Positions 10,241 through 22,790 of a stretch of 64,000 nt of DNA are shown piece by piece. Source of the stretch: Paragonimus westermani (lineage: Eukaryota > Platyhelminthes > Trematoda > Plagiorchiida > Troglotrematidae); the NCBI GenBank assembly GCA_008508345.1, contig QNGE01003848.1:1-64000 (forward strand), in the 5' to 3' direction. The notes under the pieces are model-generated. The model was given only the letters and a program-made list of their open reading frames with translations. It searched no databases and had not been told where the DNA came from. Each line of letters opens with the position of its first letter. Position 1 is the stretch's first letter. Made by a program: the position numbers and the translations under genes.

Positions 10241-13200
10241 TCCGTTGTGAATATCAGAGTGTGGCTGCATGTGCATTACGATAATAGTGTGCGTGCATCG
10301 GTACCACTCGTCGATATGTCTTTAAAACAAGCAAGTCTAACTTACAGATGGTTGCCTTCAAATCACAACATAAATTACTTTAGTTACCAACGTGTCACCT
10401 TTCCTTGAATTTGTTGACACATCACTAACTTAACAGATCAAACCGAATGAGCTCAAGGACTTTCTTGCATAGTTTGCCCCCCACTAACCACACAAGCCCT
10501 CAAACAGCGTCGAGTTGGTCTTATCGGAAGATGTTTCTAAATATGCTCAGATATTCAGGCTGAACAAGGAAAATGGCGCACACAAAAGGAGGCAGCTTCG
10601 ATAGACAATGTGCTTGTTAAATTACTCCCGTTGATTGATGACAATCCACTCAGTAACGTGTAATTGACAATTCCAATGACGCTGATTCAGACTGTCGGGT
10701 TACTAAGGTCATTAATTAAGTCCAATAAAAGTCGGAAAAAACGATCAAAATTATTGGAATTTTTACGTTGTTAACGAAAATTACAACAGAAACGCTATCC
10801 CAGCCTGAGTACGAAATAAATGGATACACAACAGAAAAGAAGTTCAGAATGATGCGTCCAAAAACAGTTTTGCAAAGTGGCTGCCACTCAACCGGAAACT
10901 GCCTCAGTATAGTCGTCAAAAATGAATAAAGTTCAGCTCGTGTCAAACAATATCAATTAGGAAAGTGTCAGTTAGAAGTCAACGTTTGTTATATAAAAAA
11001 CCGATACATCGTTTGTGTATAGCCATAGTACAGAATGCATCATATTTGCTCGCTGTTTGCAGGAGGAGACGAAATAAATAAAAACCTGGAGCGTATTCTT
11101 AACAACTGACCGAACACAACAAGTTCAACGTCCAACGACACAAAACTTAGGGGAACAAGCATAACAACCAGACGTACAAATCCAACAGTGTCCAGCTGCG
11201 GTTGTTATGGAATTATTCGAGACATGTAAATAGGCTCCTTAGTCAGGTATGGCATTTGCTACCCCAAGCCTTCTGTTTTTCGTCTCAGAGTCTGTGATTT
11301 CTTCAAAACGCAATGTAATGTAGCCATACTTTTATCTTCAGTGTACAGCTTGTGCAATTCTACGCCATCTATCAAATGTCTGTGAATAAAACATACGGGA
11401 TAACAATTTTCAAAACATGTTTGGTCTCTTTGGATGCACTGCGTTGCGCTACCTAGGAAGCAATGAGTGACCTTGACTGATGGATGAACTCGAAAGGTGA
11501 CATAATCCGTTAGACAAGACATACCTGCGTTTAAATAAACTAGTGGGAACTAAGTGAATCGAGAGCTAAGGACAACCCTGTGACGAAATTCATGACTATT
11601 TGAATGTGCAGTTTAGTTGTTAGGACCTTGCGTGCTAAGAGATGACGGATCTGGTTTGATAATAAAGTTATTTGTGTGTGGGCGTATACCTTCCTACAGT
11701 ACAACATGTCATCATTGTGTCAATTAACTCTGAATCATACATTCTCAAACACCACCGAAATGATTAACCACATATATTTAGGTGTGCACAGTGTACAGTG
11801 CCTTCCATACCTACACTGTAGCAGTCTTCGCCAAAAAATTTTAGACAGACATTTTAGTTGTGTGCGAATCAGTCACAATTTGGTGTTGCCCACTATCTCG
11901 AAACAAAGCAGCCGAGCAACTGGGTTGGAACAACAGGTGGGAGCAACACCGAAGGAAACGAAACAAAGACCATCAACTGTTCGCACTGATTGGATATGTT
12001 GCCTCAATTTGCCAGAGAACTGGAGTTTGCAATTTTTAAAAAGTTATCATGGGTAAACAAGGCCAAAGGTCAGTGAAGAATACTGAGACGAAGGTCTGTT
12101 TAGGCAGTAAACAATGAACAGCAGCCTAAATTTAACCCTCTGAAGTTACGGGGCAGTCTTCGCAGTGCAAACAAAAACACTGTGCTTTCATCTGTTTGAA
12201 ATGGAATTCGTACATTACAAGATTTTCTAATTGTTTCAGATAGACTGTGCTTGCGTCGGACGTTTACAGTTGTTGTCACGCTTCTGGTGAGAATATTTCC
12301 ACCGTTGTGATCTGATTACCGTTCTGAATAAAACTGTATAGTCAGTTTGGTCAATATCTTAAACAAACCACACTTGGCAATTACCAGCAAGGGTGTTCCC
12401 AGTGGGCTTCAAATTTGCTCGATTGCTCGATAAGCCCGCTTTAAACCCGTCAATAGATTTGGGTCAAGTTGTTAGAGTCTCAAGAGATGTTTTTTGTGTG
12501 GCAAATTTGTTTCTGCCACCTTTGGTTTTCTTGTTGTAGCGCAGGTAGACCACTCTGGTCATTGCTTGTTTTCAAGTCAATAATTTCTTGTCACAGTAAA
12601 AGGTACAGATGAGTGTGATTCTTCCTAATTCAACTGTATGCTCTATGTATAGTGAAACCTGACTACCACGTCTACGACAAACGAACGGCGGTTAACCCTA
12701 TCGGGTTAAGTCATACAGCGATTAAAGTATTTAAAACTTAACGATTCAGTTTGTTTATTCAGTAAGGAAGGAAAAGATGGGGCTGAGAGTCGTGGACAGG
12801 GTTCGGGAAATTTTATCCCCATGAGACTGAGATCTAGATTGCACAAACCTTGTCAATGGACAGTGTAAAATTTAAATATACAAAGCACCCTTCACAGAAA
12901 CACAACAGAATTATTAATGTTTCAGTGATATTTTGTCAAACTGAAAATAGGGTTGAGAGAAAAAGTGTTTGTAGATGGGAGTAGTTAAATATATTGGCGT
13001 TCTTGGGGTGTGAGAATGTTTCAAACTATGTGAAACTTCTGTTGAAGCTTATCCGCACACTGTTACGATTAGAAAACGTACCAATTTGGTGTTCCACCGG
13101 TATGCGATGGTTTTTCTAAGGAACCAAAAAAGACCGGAAACCATCAGTTCACAAAGCCAATGAAATAAATAGCGAAAATGCATCGCATAGGGGGTACACA

Positions 13201-16200
13201 TGGATTAATTAGGTAGACAATTACCTCATAGTATAGTGAGGAGCACGACATTATACAAAATGTAACGGATTTCCACCTTATGAAGATACCAAACAGTACT
13301 ATGGTTTTGTACAACAGTGAGATACTTATCATAGAGGCATCCAGTGTATGACTTGTTTGTTATGTGATACATGCGGCAACAAGTATATAGCATCAAATGT
13401 TTCCCTTCTGAAACTGGGCCCCTATTCATAGTGAAGTAAATGCCAGAAACTAGATTTTCCGTGATTGTCCCTAGTACACAAGGTATTTGTTGGACGATGA
13501 TTAGCTTGTTTTGTCGCCAGCTTTGCCTCACAATTTGTATTATTTAATGATATGTCCGCCCGCTGCTATTCAGTTACCACAGATTGAACGTTATGCCATC
13601 TGGTTAGAGGCAGTCTTAAACTGGACCAATTCACAGGCCTAATGAGTTAGCCAGTTCATGCATGAATCATACAAAGTCGGCTGCTGGTCGTTTGCGTGTA
13701 TTTCCGCGTTATTGCGTGTGAAAGCAGTGCCGTTTGGGATACGGTCCGTCTGACAGGGCGGGCTGCGAACAGCAAGAGTGACCTTGCAGAGCGCCGTGTG
13801 AAAATTTTTAACTTCATGCAGTAAAGTGTTAAGCTGGTTTTCAGTTAGTTTGATGGCCATGGGTTCTGGAAAGGTAGATGTTAACTATCTTTATCGTGTG
13901 TTGCCAAACAGGTCAGTCGAAATTAAGAGCCTTAGCACCTAGGTTTTCTAGATGGAATTTTCATATTGTTTACTGGTAAATTTAACGAATTACCTCGAGT
14001 GATAATTCTTTAATAAAAATGTGGATGGATGCAAACTATGTAACACGAACTTGTCTGTTTGTGAACTTGGTGGGAACCATGCTGGCAGTTCTTGCAATCT
14101 TTGCTCCGCGAGAATGTAATTAACCTAAAAGATAGTGACAAAGTGGTGCTGCATACTGAAGGTTTGAAAACATTTTGTTCAACGCTTCATGGAGCTGCGT
14201 GAAAAATTCCCATAGCCTAACAAAGGGTTATTGTAAAGTAGACTACACAATGAAATCTTATGCTAAACACGGCTGGATAGATATGGATTTTTTACTGCAG
14301 TTGTATATAAACGCCATTCAACAAATTAGACGCGATTTTTACCGCTGTGTTACGAAACAGCAATATTTGGAATCCATTCACCTTTTTCATGTGACTGATG
14401 GATTAAAAAGGTCATCCAAATGAGCATAAGTGTAACCAACTGCCTATAAACGCAACTTAGCCAGGAAAGCAGTTTTTCGCTTGGTCACGCAAATGAACGC
14501 AAACTACCTGGCTAGGAAGCCCTGACAGATCATACGATGATAATTGACGTTCGAACATACGAAACAGTCAAGATGTAAACGGAATGGTACCAAATGTTAA
14601 TGAAATTGCTAATTTTAAGTAACAAAGCCTGAGCCATGACAACTGACAGCTCTTCTGCCAGTCTTGCTAGGTTAAGTAAACCGCTGCATACGATTTCCAT
14701 AATACGGTTTTTTTGTGTTACGTATACGGAAATATTGGACACTGAAACCCTGAATTTTGTCCCCTATTGTGCCACTTACAACGTAAACGCACACAGAAAA
14801 TCCTTTCAGGCAGATAGTGCACCGCGGAATGTTTCTAGACTTTTGTCATTGAATAGAAAAACTGTAAAAACACCGGCTGTTTAGGAATTCTGCCGGTACT
14901 CTGAATAATTGTTTGTTTATTATACAAACGTAATTGAAGAACGCAGGCAGACTGAATCAATTTTAGTTCATAACGTCCAGCTGAGAATTTTATTTGTTAC
15001 TGGTTAAATACCATGTATCCGTGATCTGGCCCTATAAACTTTATACTGATTTTCAGCTGAATCGTTTTGCCGATAAAGCAGTGGTCATGAGTTTTGTTTT
15101 TGTTATATATTTACAACACCGAACTGACCTTTGACCCTCACTCTCTTGACAGGTGTGTCAAACAACAGTTCACTGAACACATATCCGCACACAAGAATTA
15201 TGGCACAAAATATCAGTTACGGTTGAATACAAGTGTGACAGAATTAAACGAAAGACCTAAACAAGAACCAGACTGGTTCTCGTTGCCTGTTATCGAATAA
15301 ACCAGAGAAGGATGTCTTATTTTTCAGGTTGTTACTAGTTTTGGGCGATGTACAACGTGAAAAATTCTCTACTACTTGCGCATGATAAACGTTTTTTCTA
15401 ATAACAAATCCACAGAGTATAACTCAAGTAAGGAGTCAAGAAGCTGGAGTTTTCGACTGGAGTTCACATAAACCTTAGTTTCTGATCTCAAGCCAAAAAT
15501 CATGACCCAAGCTTCCAGTGCTATTAGTTGCTCACGCCTAACGTGGTACCACCAGTATGTTAGTAAACGTGCTGGCCTCACACACTCGGAAATCACTATC
15601 AAACACACAGTGGAAGAAGGTGTATTAATTAATTATGAGAGTTGAATGGAGCAAAGCCCACGCGTAGAACCTTATAAGGGCCGGCTGGAAGATATATATC
15701 AATATAAAGGCCAAAATGGAAGGTGAGTGTTACGTGATTTAATACAGTCCGATTCCCTGACTTCTATCTGTAAGGGAAAGACTGGTTGGCAGATTAGCTG
15801 AGTTCTGTGTTCAGATAGACCGCGTAGTCCCGGCGATGGGGTTAACGTTGGTAGCTTGCAGTGTTATCTGTTGTGACTCACTACTAGCCAGTATGACACT
15901 CTAAACTCTTTTCTCAAATGACTGCAGTTGTGGTCAATACACCATTCCACACAAGAGATCGTAGTTGGACGTATGTCGCGTACATCTCAAACAAATGTGC
16001 TTTGAGTCTCAAGCCTTCAGAAGGTTTACTACCATGACGGCTGAGGAGTCATCCGGAGATTGGGGCGCTAAAGTGCTGCAATGATAAGATCAGCTGGTGC
16101 ATGTGTGCCTAAGTTGAGAACTAGTGAGTTGACTTATGGCTAGGACGATTGTGTCGGATCCATTCCCAAATTTACAATGGATAGGACACTGTTTTTCAGA

Positions 16201-17865
16201 TCACCACTAGCCAGAGGTTTTGTAAGCTTCCGGAAAAATGAGTGATAACATGAATTTGAGTATTTGTGTTCTGTTAACCGTTCATACTTATTTTGTCGAC
16301 TGAAGTAGAGTGTACTGGAATGATTCCGGAGAGAATTGCGGTCAGACGTTTTCAGTCACACACAAAAACTAGTCGGTTAAACATAATATCATCTGAGTGT
16401 ATCGGCTAATACCTGTTACGACAGAATTCGGAGCAGTGCCGGAGAGACCCGCATGTGCATTGCAATTTGAAGCTATAAACTTACATTAGCGTTTCTTCTA
16501 TTTCACAGCCGAATTTGATTATCCGGCCGCCTTATTTCGATCTACAAATTGCAAGAGTCTAAAGATATCCGAAGAGTTTTTGCGACAAAACAGGATGAAT
16601 ACGCTAAATCTTGTTATAGCATTTTCAAGCTAAATACAGCTGAGTGAATAGGAAAAGTCTGTAGCAAGCTTTGAGTGTCCTCAATACAGTGACAACTCAA
16701 TACCGCTTTGTGAGTACAGCTACAAGTAGTGTCTTACAGCACTTTACAACTATGGATCATAGTACTTCGGCTGCCTGGACAAACATTTGTGTGTGCGTCA
16801 ACTCGGACATTGCGACTTTGGTCTAACAGCACACGGAGCTGCCTGAACGTGACAGCTCATGCATAGTTGGGTAATCCTTCAGTGACTACAACAGAATGGA
16901 CGTTCAGCTGGAGGCTTCCAAATAGCCAAACCGAAATACCCTAACTGTATACAGTTAACACCATGAAATCCTGGGAAAATTAAGTAGGTCTATTGATTGT
17001 CTAAGAATTTCATGAGAAATGTGAATATTTTAAAAAGTACGCGGCGATGGTAAAGATGTGTGGGAAAATAAGTCAGTTTCATCACTCGCATACTGCAAGG
17101 GACTTTGTTGTGTGTGGAAATCATCGAAAGGTGGATTTTTTTTCGGAAGTACGAAGTGGAGATAACCCATGTCCAATTGCCATACAAATTCGATTTGCGT
17201 CTTTTCTTTCATTGTCAAAGTTTGGTCACCGGCGTTTAATGGGCCAAAATCTACGATTATTTGAATTAGTGACTGTGAGATTGATCACGTTAACTTGTAA
17301 ATGTTGCATGCTGACTTTTAAGTGCGTTTAGCTAGAGCCAACTATGTGGTAGTTTAGTAATTAAAAACAGCGTTTGGATTCACCCTGACAAACAGTTCAC
17401 GCATTTGAACACGTTTACCTGACGTCGGTGACTTGCAAATGTTCCGCCGCTGGAGAACTGGTGAGAGCAAGTGTGAGGGTTCATTGACATGTCTTGAATG
17501 CAGGTCATGAGTGACTTAGAGACGCACGAACATACACGCTTGCAGTGTGCGTTTTTAGAGTCTCGGTCGAACAGGAACGTTTCTTTTTTGGACATAACTA
17601 ATAAAAACGCCTCAGATCAATGAGCCCGACATTTCTAGGCACGCGAGCAGCCACTACCTTACGTCCACACGTCTGTGCATCTTTGTGTTCACGTGCCGAA
17701 TGCGATGATGATGCGTCAAGAGGGTCGGCTACTAGCAGTAAGAGCAAACGAGGCTCGATAAAATTTGTCGTTCTGAGTAACTGTTCCAATATTGGCCGCA
17801 GGGTTGGTGGGTAGGGGCTGAAGGCGGTCCGATAGATCTGGCGACTGGTCGTCCGGAAACTACCG
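10241..17865. other. Non-coding DNA, no gene recognised
   Basis: No domain or exon can be supported over 7.6 kb. A hairpin with a perfect 7-bp stem occurs at 12692-12709. A 73-codon minus-strand ORF at 13639-13860 starts MAIKLTENQLNTLL, faintly like the start of a retroelement gag, but nothing downstream supports it. The stretch just left of gag (10.3-10.9 kb) is where a 5' LTR would be expected; none was identified. Confidence 0.5.
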
Positions 17866-18234
17866 TCAGAGCGTCTGTCGTGACCCCGTTTCAGGTTCAT
17901 CAGTGAGTTGTGCTTTGTCGTTGGCAGGATAGACCGCAAGAGTGAATGAATGAATGTTCGAACTAGCTGGTCTCGAGGCCACCAATTTGGTTAGCCAATA
18001 TCTAACGTTTGTGACCGCGACACTGAATGGCAAGTGGTTTGTGTGGGTGGACCAGACAAAACCGACTTTCGGTACATTCATTTCAATTGTTCGTTTGCGT
18101 CTCTGATTGAAGGCATTTTCACCTACAATTTTAAGTTTCCGGAGCAAACTGGTCCTTACGCAGTGCGCGGCATTCAAAATCGACCGTTGTCCCCATAAAA
18201 ACCCACGGTGCTGACACCTCAAGCGAATAACTTA
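17866..18234 (-). pseudogene. Trypsin-like (S1) serine protease fragment, possible exon or pseudogene
   Basis: A 118-codon minus-strand stretch contains GFLWGQRSILNAAHCV, aligning without gaps to the G-S-L-x6-I/V-L-T-A-A-H-C block around the active-site histidine of chymotrypsin-family proteases (AAHC at 18160-18171). A cysteine sits upstream, as for the Cys42-Cys58 disulfide but two residues further away than usual. KLKIVGE follows, as the family often shows. NDKAQL (17905-17922) could mark the catalytic Asp region (family NDIAL), but it is about 80 residues away rather than 45. No GDSGGP block or IVGG start was found nearby. GTAAGG directly after the AAHC cysteine codon could be a splice donor at a known intron position. 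It may be one exon, a decayed copy, or chance. Confidence 0.42.
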
Positions 18235-21200
18235 CACATCCTTTACTTAAATTGCTGCTCTTTTTTTCTCTTCTCCAACTATCAATCAACATCAGCTGAG
18301 TGAAATATTGTTCTTCCTATTGTTTTTTTAGCTAATATACAAACATGTAACACAGGGATAGTGTTAAAAGACTGTCTTCAAGACAGAAGGTATGAGGTGT
18401 CTTGGTCAGAGTGACGCTTTCATGAATGTTCAGTTAGCAGCAAACCAGACCACTTCATTTCACTTTGTAGTTGACACTAGCAAATTATATTATAGATCTA
18501 TAGGTCCACAGAGTTGTACAGAAAGGTGAAAGAGATTTACGTGTGCATTACTGTCTACAGGTTGATCAGTGAATGGTTGTTTCTGAGCGATCTACGCATG
18601 CAATAGAAAGGTAATAGAACTGAACCATAGAAAAGTTCGGAAAGCTTTATTAGCTCGGTTATGTTGGATTTGAATACTGAGGCATACCCAAGCAACTTTC
18701 CAACAGATACGCAAATTTAACGTCCTATAGGACCAAATGAGGAGGGTAAACGCCGAAGCCTGCGGTCTTTTAATTGTGTGTAGAGTTGGTGGGGTTGAAG
18801 AACTGTCCACTAATTCAACCGTGATCATCTAGTTGGACAGTTTTGACTATCACAAACTGTGTTCACCTCGAAGCCTTCCCATTCGATGACCTACCTTCGA
18901 ATATTGGACGTTTAACCACTTTTATTCACCTGGTGGAAGGGATTCTGTCGGTTGACGTCTAACAGATTTTGAAGATGTAGCTTATTCTTCTTTGAGGGCG
19001 TCTTCCTGCACTGAAAATCAGCTCAATATTACCAACTGTAACCAGGTATCTTAAACTTTTTTCTGATTTAGGCGTACTGCCAGCTGGAAAGCTCTTATGT
19101 GTGAATAGTTACCGAAGCCGTTTCTCAGAGTGCTTCCTGTGACACGCATTCCAACTATTGAACAATGTTTCGGTTACAGATGCTGTCACAAAGCTATCCA
19201 CACGTAGTATAGCTCACTCGCATGAATTCTGCGAAAGAGGCAGACGTTAAAAATAGATAACTGGATTGGTTTGTAAAATTCCCTTCATTCTTTATGTCCG
19301 CCGGAACTAGCTATCGTATGTGGGCAATGTATCAACGAAAGAATACTTAAGTATGTGCTCTTCTCTAGTAATGGTCTCCCTAAGAATCAATCGGGAGACG
19401 GTATTAGAAAGAGCCGGCAGGCACGCGCAGCAGCAGAACAATGAAACTTCCGCAAACAATGTACTGAAAAGCTGTCGTGTTATGGCAGCCAACGTGAATG
19501 GTCAGGCGCGCCCAGTCGGCGTTCTCTTGGTCATAGACTGGGTTACTGGGAAACGTACACATGACTGTGGGATTTGTAACAAAGTGATAGCTTTGGGAAG
19601 AATGGCCGCTGGGCGTTGGCTCCGTTTGTGAACGCGTGAACATGTGTGGACTCGCAGAAAAACTACCAAGGGAGTACATCACGGCAACATCATCATGAAG
19701 AACAACAATAACAGCAACTGTTGTCATATGTTGATACAATAGATGGGCCAACACCACCCGACGAGTAGGTGTGCCTTCAATTGTGTGTGTCTAATTGTAC
19801 AGGCAGCGCTGTCTTCCGCTGCGTATTTTCCGTCTATCGCGGTTTGCCATCAGTTTTTCACTAGTTCGATCACTTTTGAGATGTGGTGGCTACTGGCTTT
19901 ATGACAAACAGGCAGCGACTGGCAGTAAAAATGGACTGAGTGTGCGAACCTACCTAAAACTGGACTAGGATTTCATTAAGGTTAACAGAAAAGTAACAGC
20001 TACGACCCACTATTACGTGCACCATAAGAACAACAAAAGGAATTACGTGAAGACTCGTAAGCTCTCACCACCAATTCATTAGGTCAAATAATTCCGGCAC
20101 GTTTGGTAATGACCTAACATTCGGTTACCATAGTCGCCTATCAACTGATTGACTGACGAGATTCTAGCCGAAAGTTTCGTCTTGAAAGTTAGTCTTCCGT
20201 TCATTAGAGACACGGAACTACCGCTTCGCTAGCTGCCTGGCTATGTGTGAACACGTACACGTGCAGTAGAATGGAAAGAAATCCAAACCAACAGTGTTTC
20301 CTTTTCACTCACTCACATTCCTGGTCCAACCAGATGCTTTTTACTGATGTCAAGAAGGCCATTCTGATGAACACTTGGCCACATATTTTACTGCACCTGT
20401 CCCAAAATGAAAGTTTTCACATTTTTCAACTTAACTCATAACAATTTTCTCCCCGACCAAACCTTAAACAAGAGCCACCTACTTCCAGTCCCACGAATCT
20501 TCTGAGAGGTCAGCTCGGCCACCAGGAGCGGTGAACTTTGTACCACAGACCTCAGTAACTAAGTATATTTATAGTTCGTATGTACAGTCACAGACTACAG
20601 CAGTTTCGGAGATCAAGTGTGACCTACATTTTTCACGCAACGATATAGACAGTAGGTTTTATTCGTTAACATACTGTACAAAAACAGATAACTCATTTCT
20701 TTCAGGCTTATATTCATGAGTTATCGTGTATCGGTCAGGGATGGAAAAGAAAGGCTTTAAAGAGTATTTCTTGAAGTCTGGGAGTCCTTAAGTCTCTAGT
20801 GTTGAATGTTCTAAAATGGACCACAGACGGATAAATGCATATATTGAACAGACAGCAAAGTGACCGTAAACTAATCGAGCGGATGGAGTACTAAAATAAA
20901 CGAAATATTATTGACGATGCAAATATGGTATATCCCCTCAGTATATTTCTCAGAAGGCACCCATAACCTGCTATCAATTATTAATATATCTTATTGCCAC
21001 AGCACCTACCTGTTGGAAGACGAAGTCAGTGAGCAGAGGTCTGTTCTTGACGTGGTCAGATGGGCTATCGTTAAGAATAAAGCACTGAGTAATCACGACA
21101 TGCGTTCTGATAGCTATGCGCTCAACAGCTCAAACTTTGGGCCTGTACACTATTTACCTAGGGGATCAAAAATAATTTACATAAACTTAACAGTAGGGGC

Positions 21201-22725
21201 AGAACTAGGGAATATAAGTGGGACTGTTACCACCAATATCTCTCCTGATAGGTACATTAACAGTAGTATAAAAGAGATACCCCTGATGCTCACCGAACGC
21301 TGCTGTTAGGAAAAATGTCTGTTTTGTACCGCAAATCAAACGGAACACATCAGCGCACAAACGACGCCATTGATAATGATGATGATGTTATAAGAAAAAT
21401 ATCTTTCAGTATAACACTTAAAAGTCACTTTCTGATTTGTAGACAGATTCTGTGTTTGCTCTGAAACTGTTTGCTGGCCAACCATCACATATTGCGGCAT
21501 CTCAGTACAAGCTTTCGGAAAGCAAAAGAGATTGTATAACACTCGGTGGTCATTGACTTTCTCAAGAATAAATTCTCCTGTCTGTTTTTAGGGTGTAATT
21601 TGTTGTCGTGAATCACCAAATGTGGGCTAGTTAAAGAAGTTTTCCAGCCAGAACCTACTGTGCACTTGAATCACGTTGATTATCCCTCTTCAGTAGACCT
21701 TATTTGGAAGCCACTACGATACAGCCTAAGTTCACAACTGGTAAACGTTAGCGTGAAATGTCCTCAACAAATGGAAGTTAAAAGATGGATACGCTAATTA
21801 GATGTTGACATCACGATTTTCACGGTTAGGCCAAAATCTATCAGTTGGACACGCATCACATTTACTTTTTGTCTGCGATACTTCGTATGACGTGGTATTG
21901 GTCAGTTGGGTTCCATTGGTTTGTTCTCACGAGCATCGTGTTCATCAGCATTATCACAAATAGTGTTCCTACCACATTACAAATCTGGTCCAAGACAATC
22001 ACAACTGGGTCCGGTTATAGCGGTATTTCAAACTGGTCACTGTCCTACACCGTACCTTCTTGTTCACTGTTTTCACGTTTATGAATGTGAGCAACCAAGT
22101 GAGCAACTGTGCCCGGGACAAGTGTTTAGAACTGCTATCCACACTGGTGAGCTAATGTAGTCAGAACGTCGTAGTCAGCATGAAAAAAGATCTAAGTGAG
22201 GGTGTCCTTATGCATGCGCATTACTGTAGCACCATCCAGATTTCACAACACGCATGTAACGGACTACCAGCTTATTAGTATGTCCAACCTGAATCTTGAG
22301 TAAGATTCCAGTCTGGCCACTGAGTTTAGTAGACAGCGTTGTCTTGTGTATACAATAGTTTCTGGAACTGATTACAAGATCATACAACGCCATGTTATCA
22401 CCCTAACCGATTCATGCTGAGATCAAGTCTATTTTAGAGAGCTGTAAATGGCATTGAATAACTAACACTTGTATGCTTAATCTTTTCCCGTTTAACAACA
22501 AGTATCATATAGTTTCTGGAAAAATTTTCCTAAGCAAGGTCAGTGTGCAGTGAAATCATTGGGAATTTGCAACTGTAAAAATTCAAAATGCAGCTCTTGT
22601 AGAAAAAGCATAATGTTGTTCAGAATTCACATTACACTTTGTCCTTTTTTGTCCGTAAATTCTAGTGATAGGTTGGATGCCTTCACATCGTTCGATGAAA
22701 TGAATTAATGGGCAAAGTAGCTGGA
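18235..22725. other. Non-coding DNA, no gene recognised
   Basis: Only scattered short ORFs are present. The largest, 132 codons at 20911-21309 (+), has no signal peptide, domain or splice context. Short ATG/CAT and AAC triplet runs occur near 19690-19720 and 21365-21380. Confidence 0.55.
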
Positions 22726-22790
22726 GCTTTTGAACCGACGTCTTCTGATCCTACGCAGTCAAGTTACTTGCTCGAATAGCAACGACCATT
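22726..22790 (-). repeat. tRNA-like SINE trace (B-box match)
   Basis: On the minus strand GGTTCAAAAGC (22726-22736) resembles the pol III B box (GGTTCRANNCC). It is preceded by TAGGATCAGAAGACGTC, laid out like a tRNA anticodon-to-T-arm segment. The A box is poor. It could be a worn tRNA-derived SINE head or coincidence. No second copy was aligned. Confidence 0.25.

Noticed and set aside
13639..13860. Retroelement gag start (MAIKLTENQLNTLL)
   Set aside because: Only the first dozen residues look suggestive; no capsid, zinc knuckle or pol sequence follows on the minus strand.
20911..21309. 132-codon ORF (+)
   Set aside because: No recognisable domain or exon boundaries; composition like surrounding non-coding DNA.
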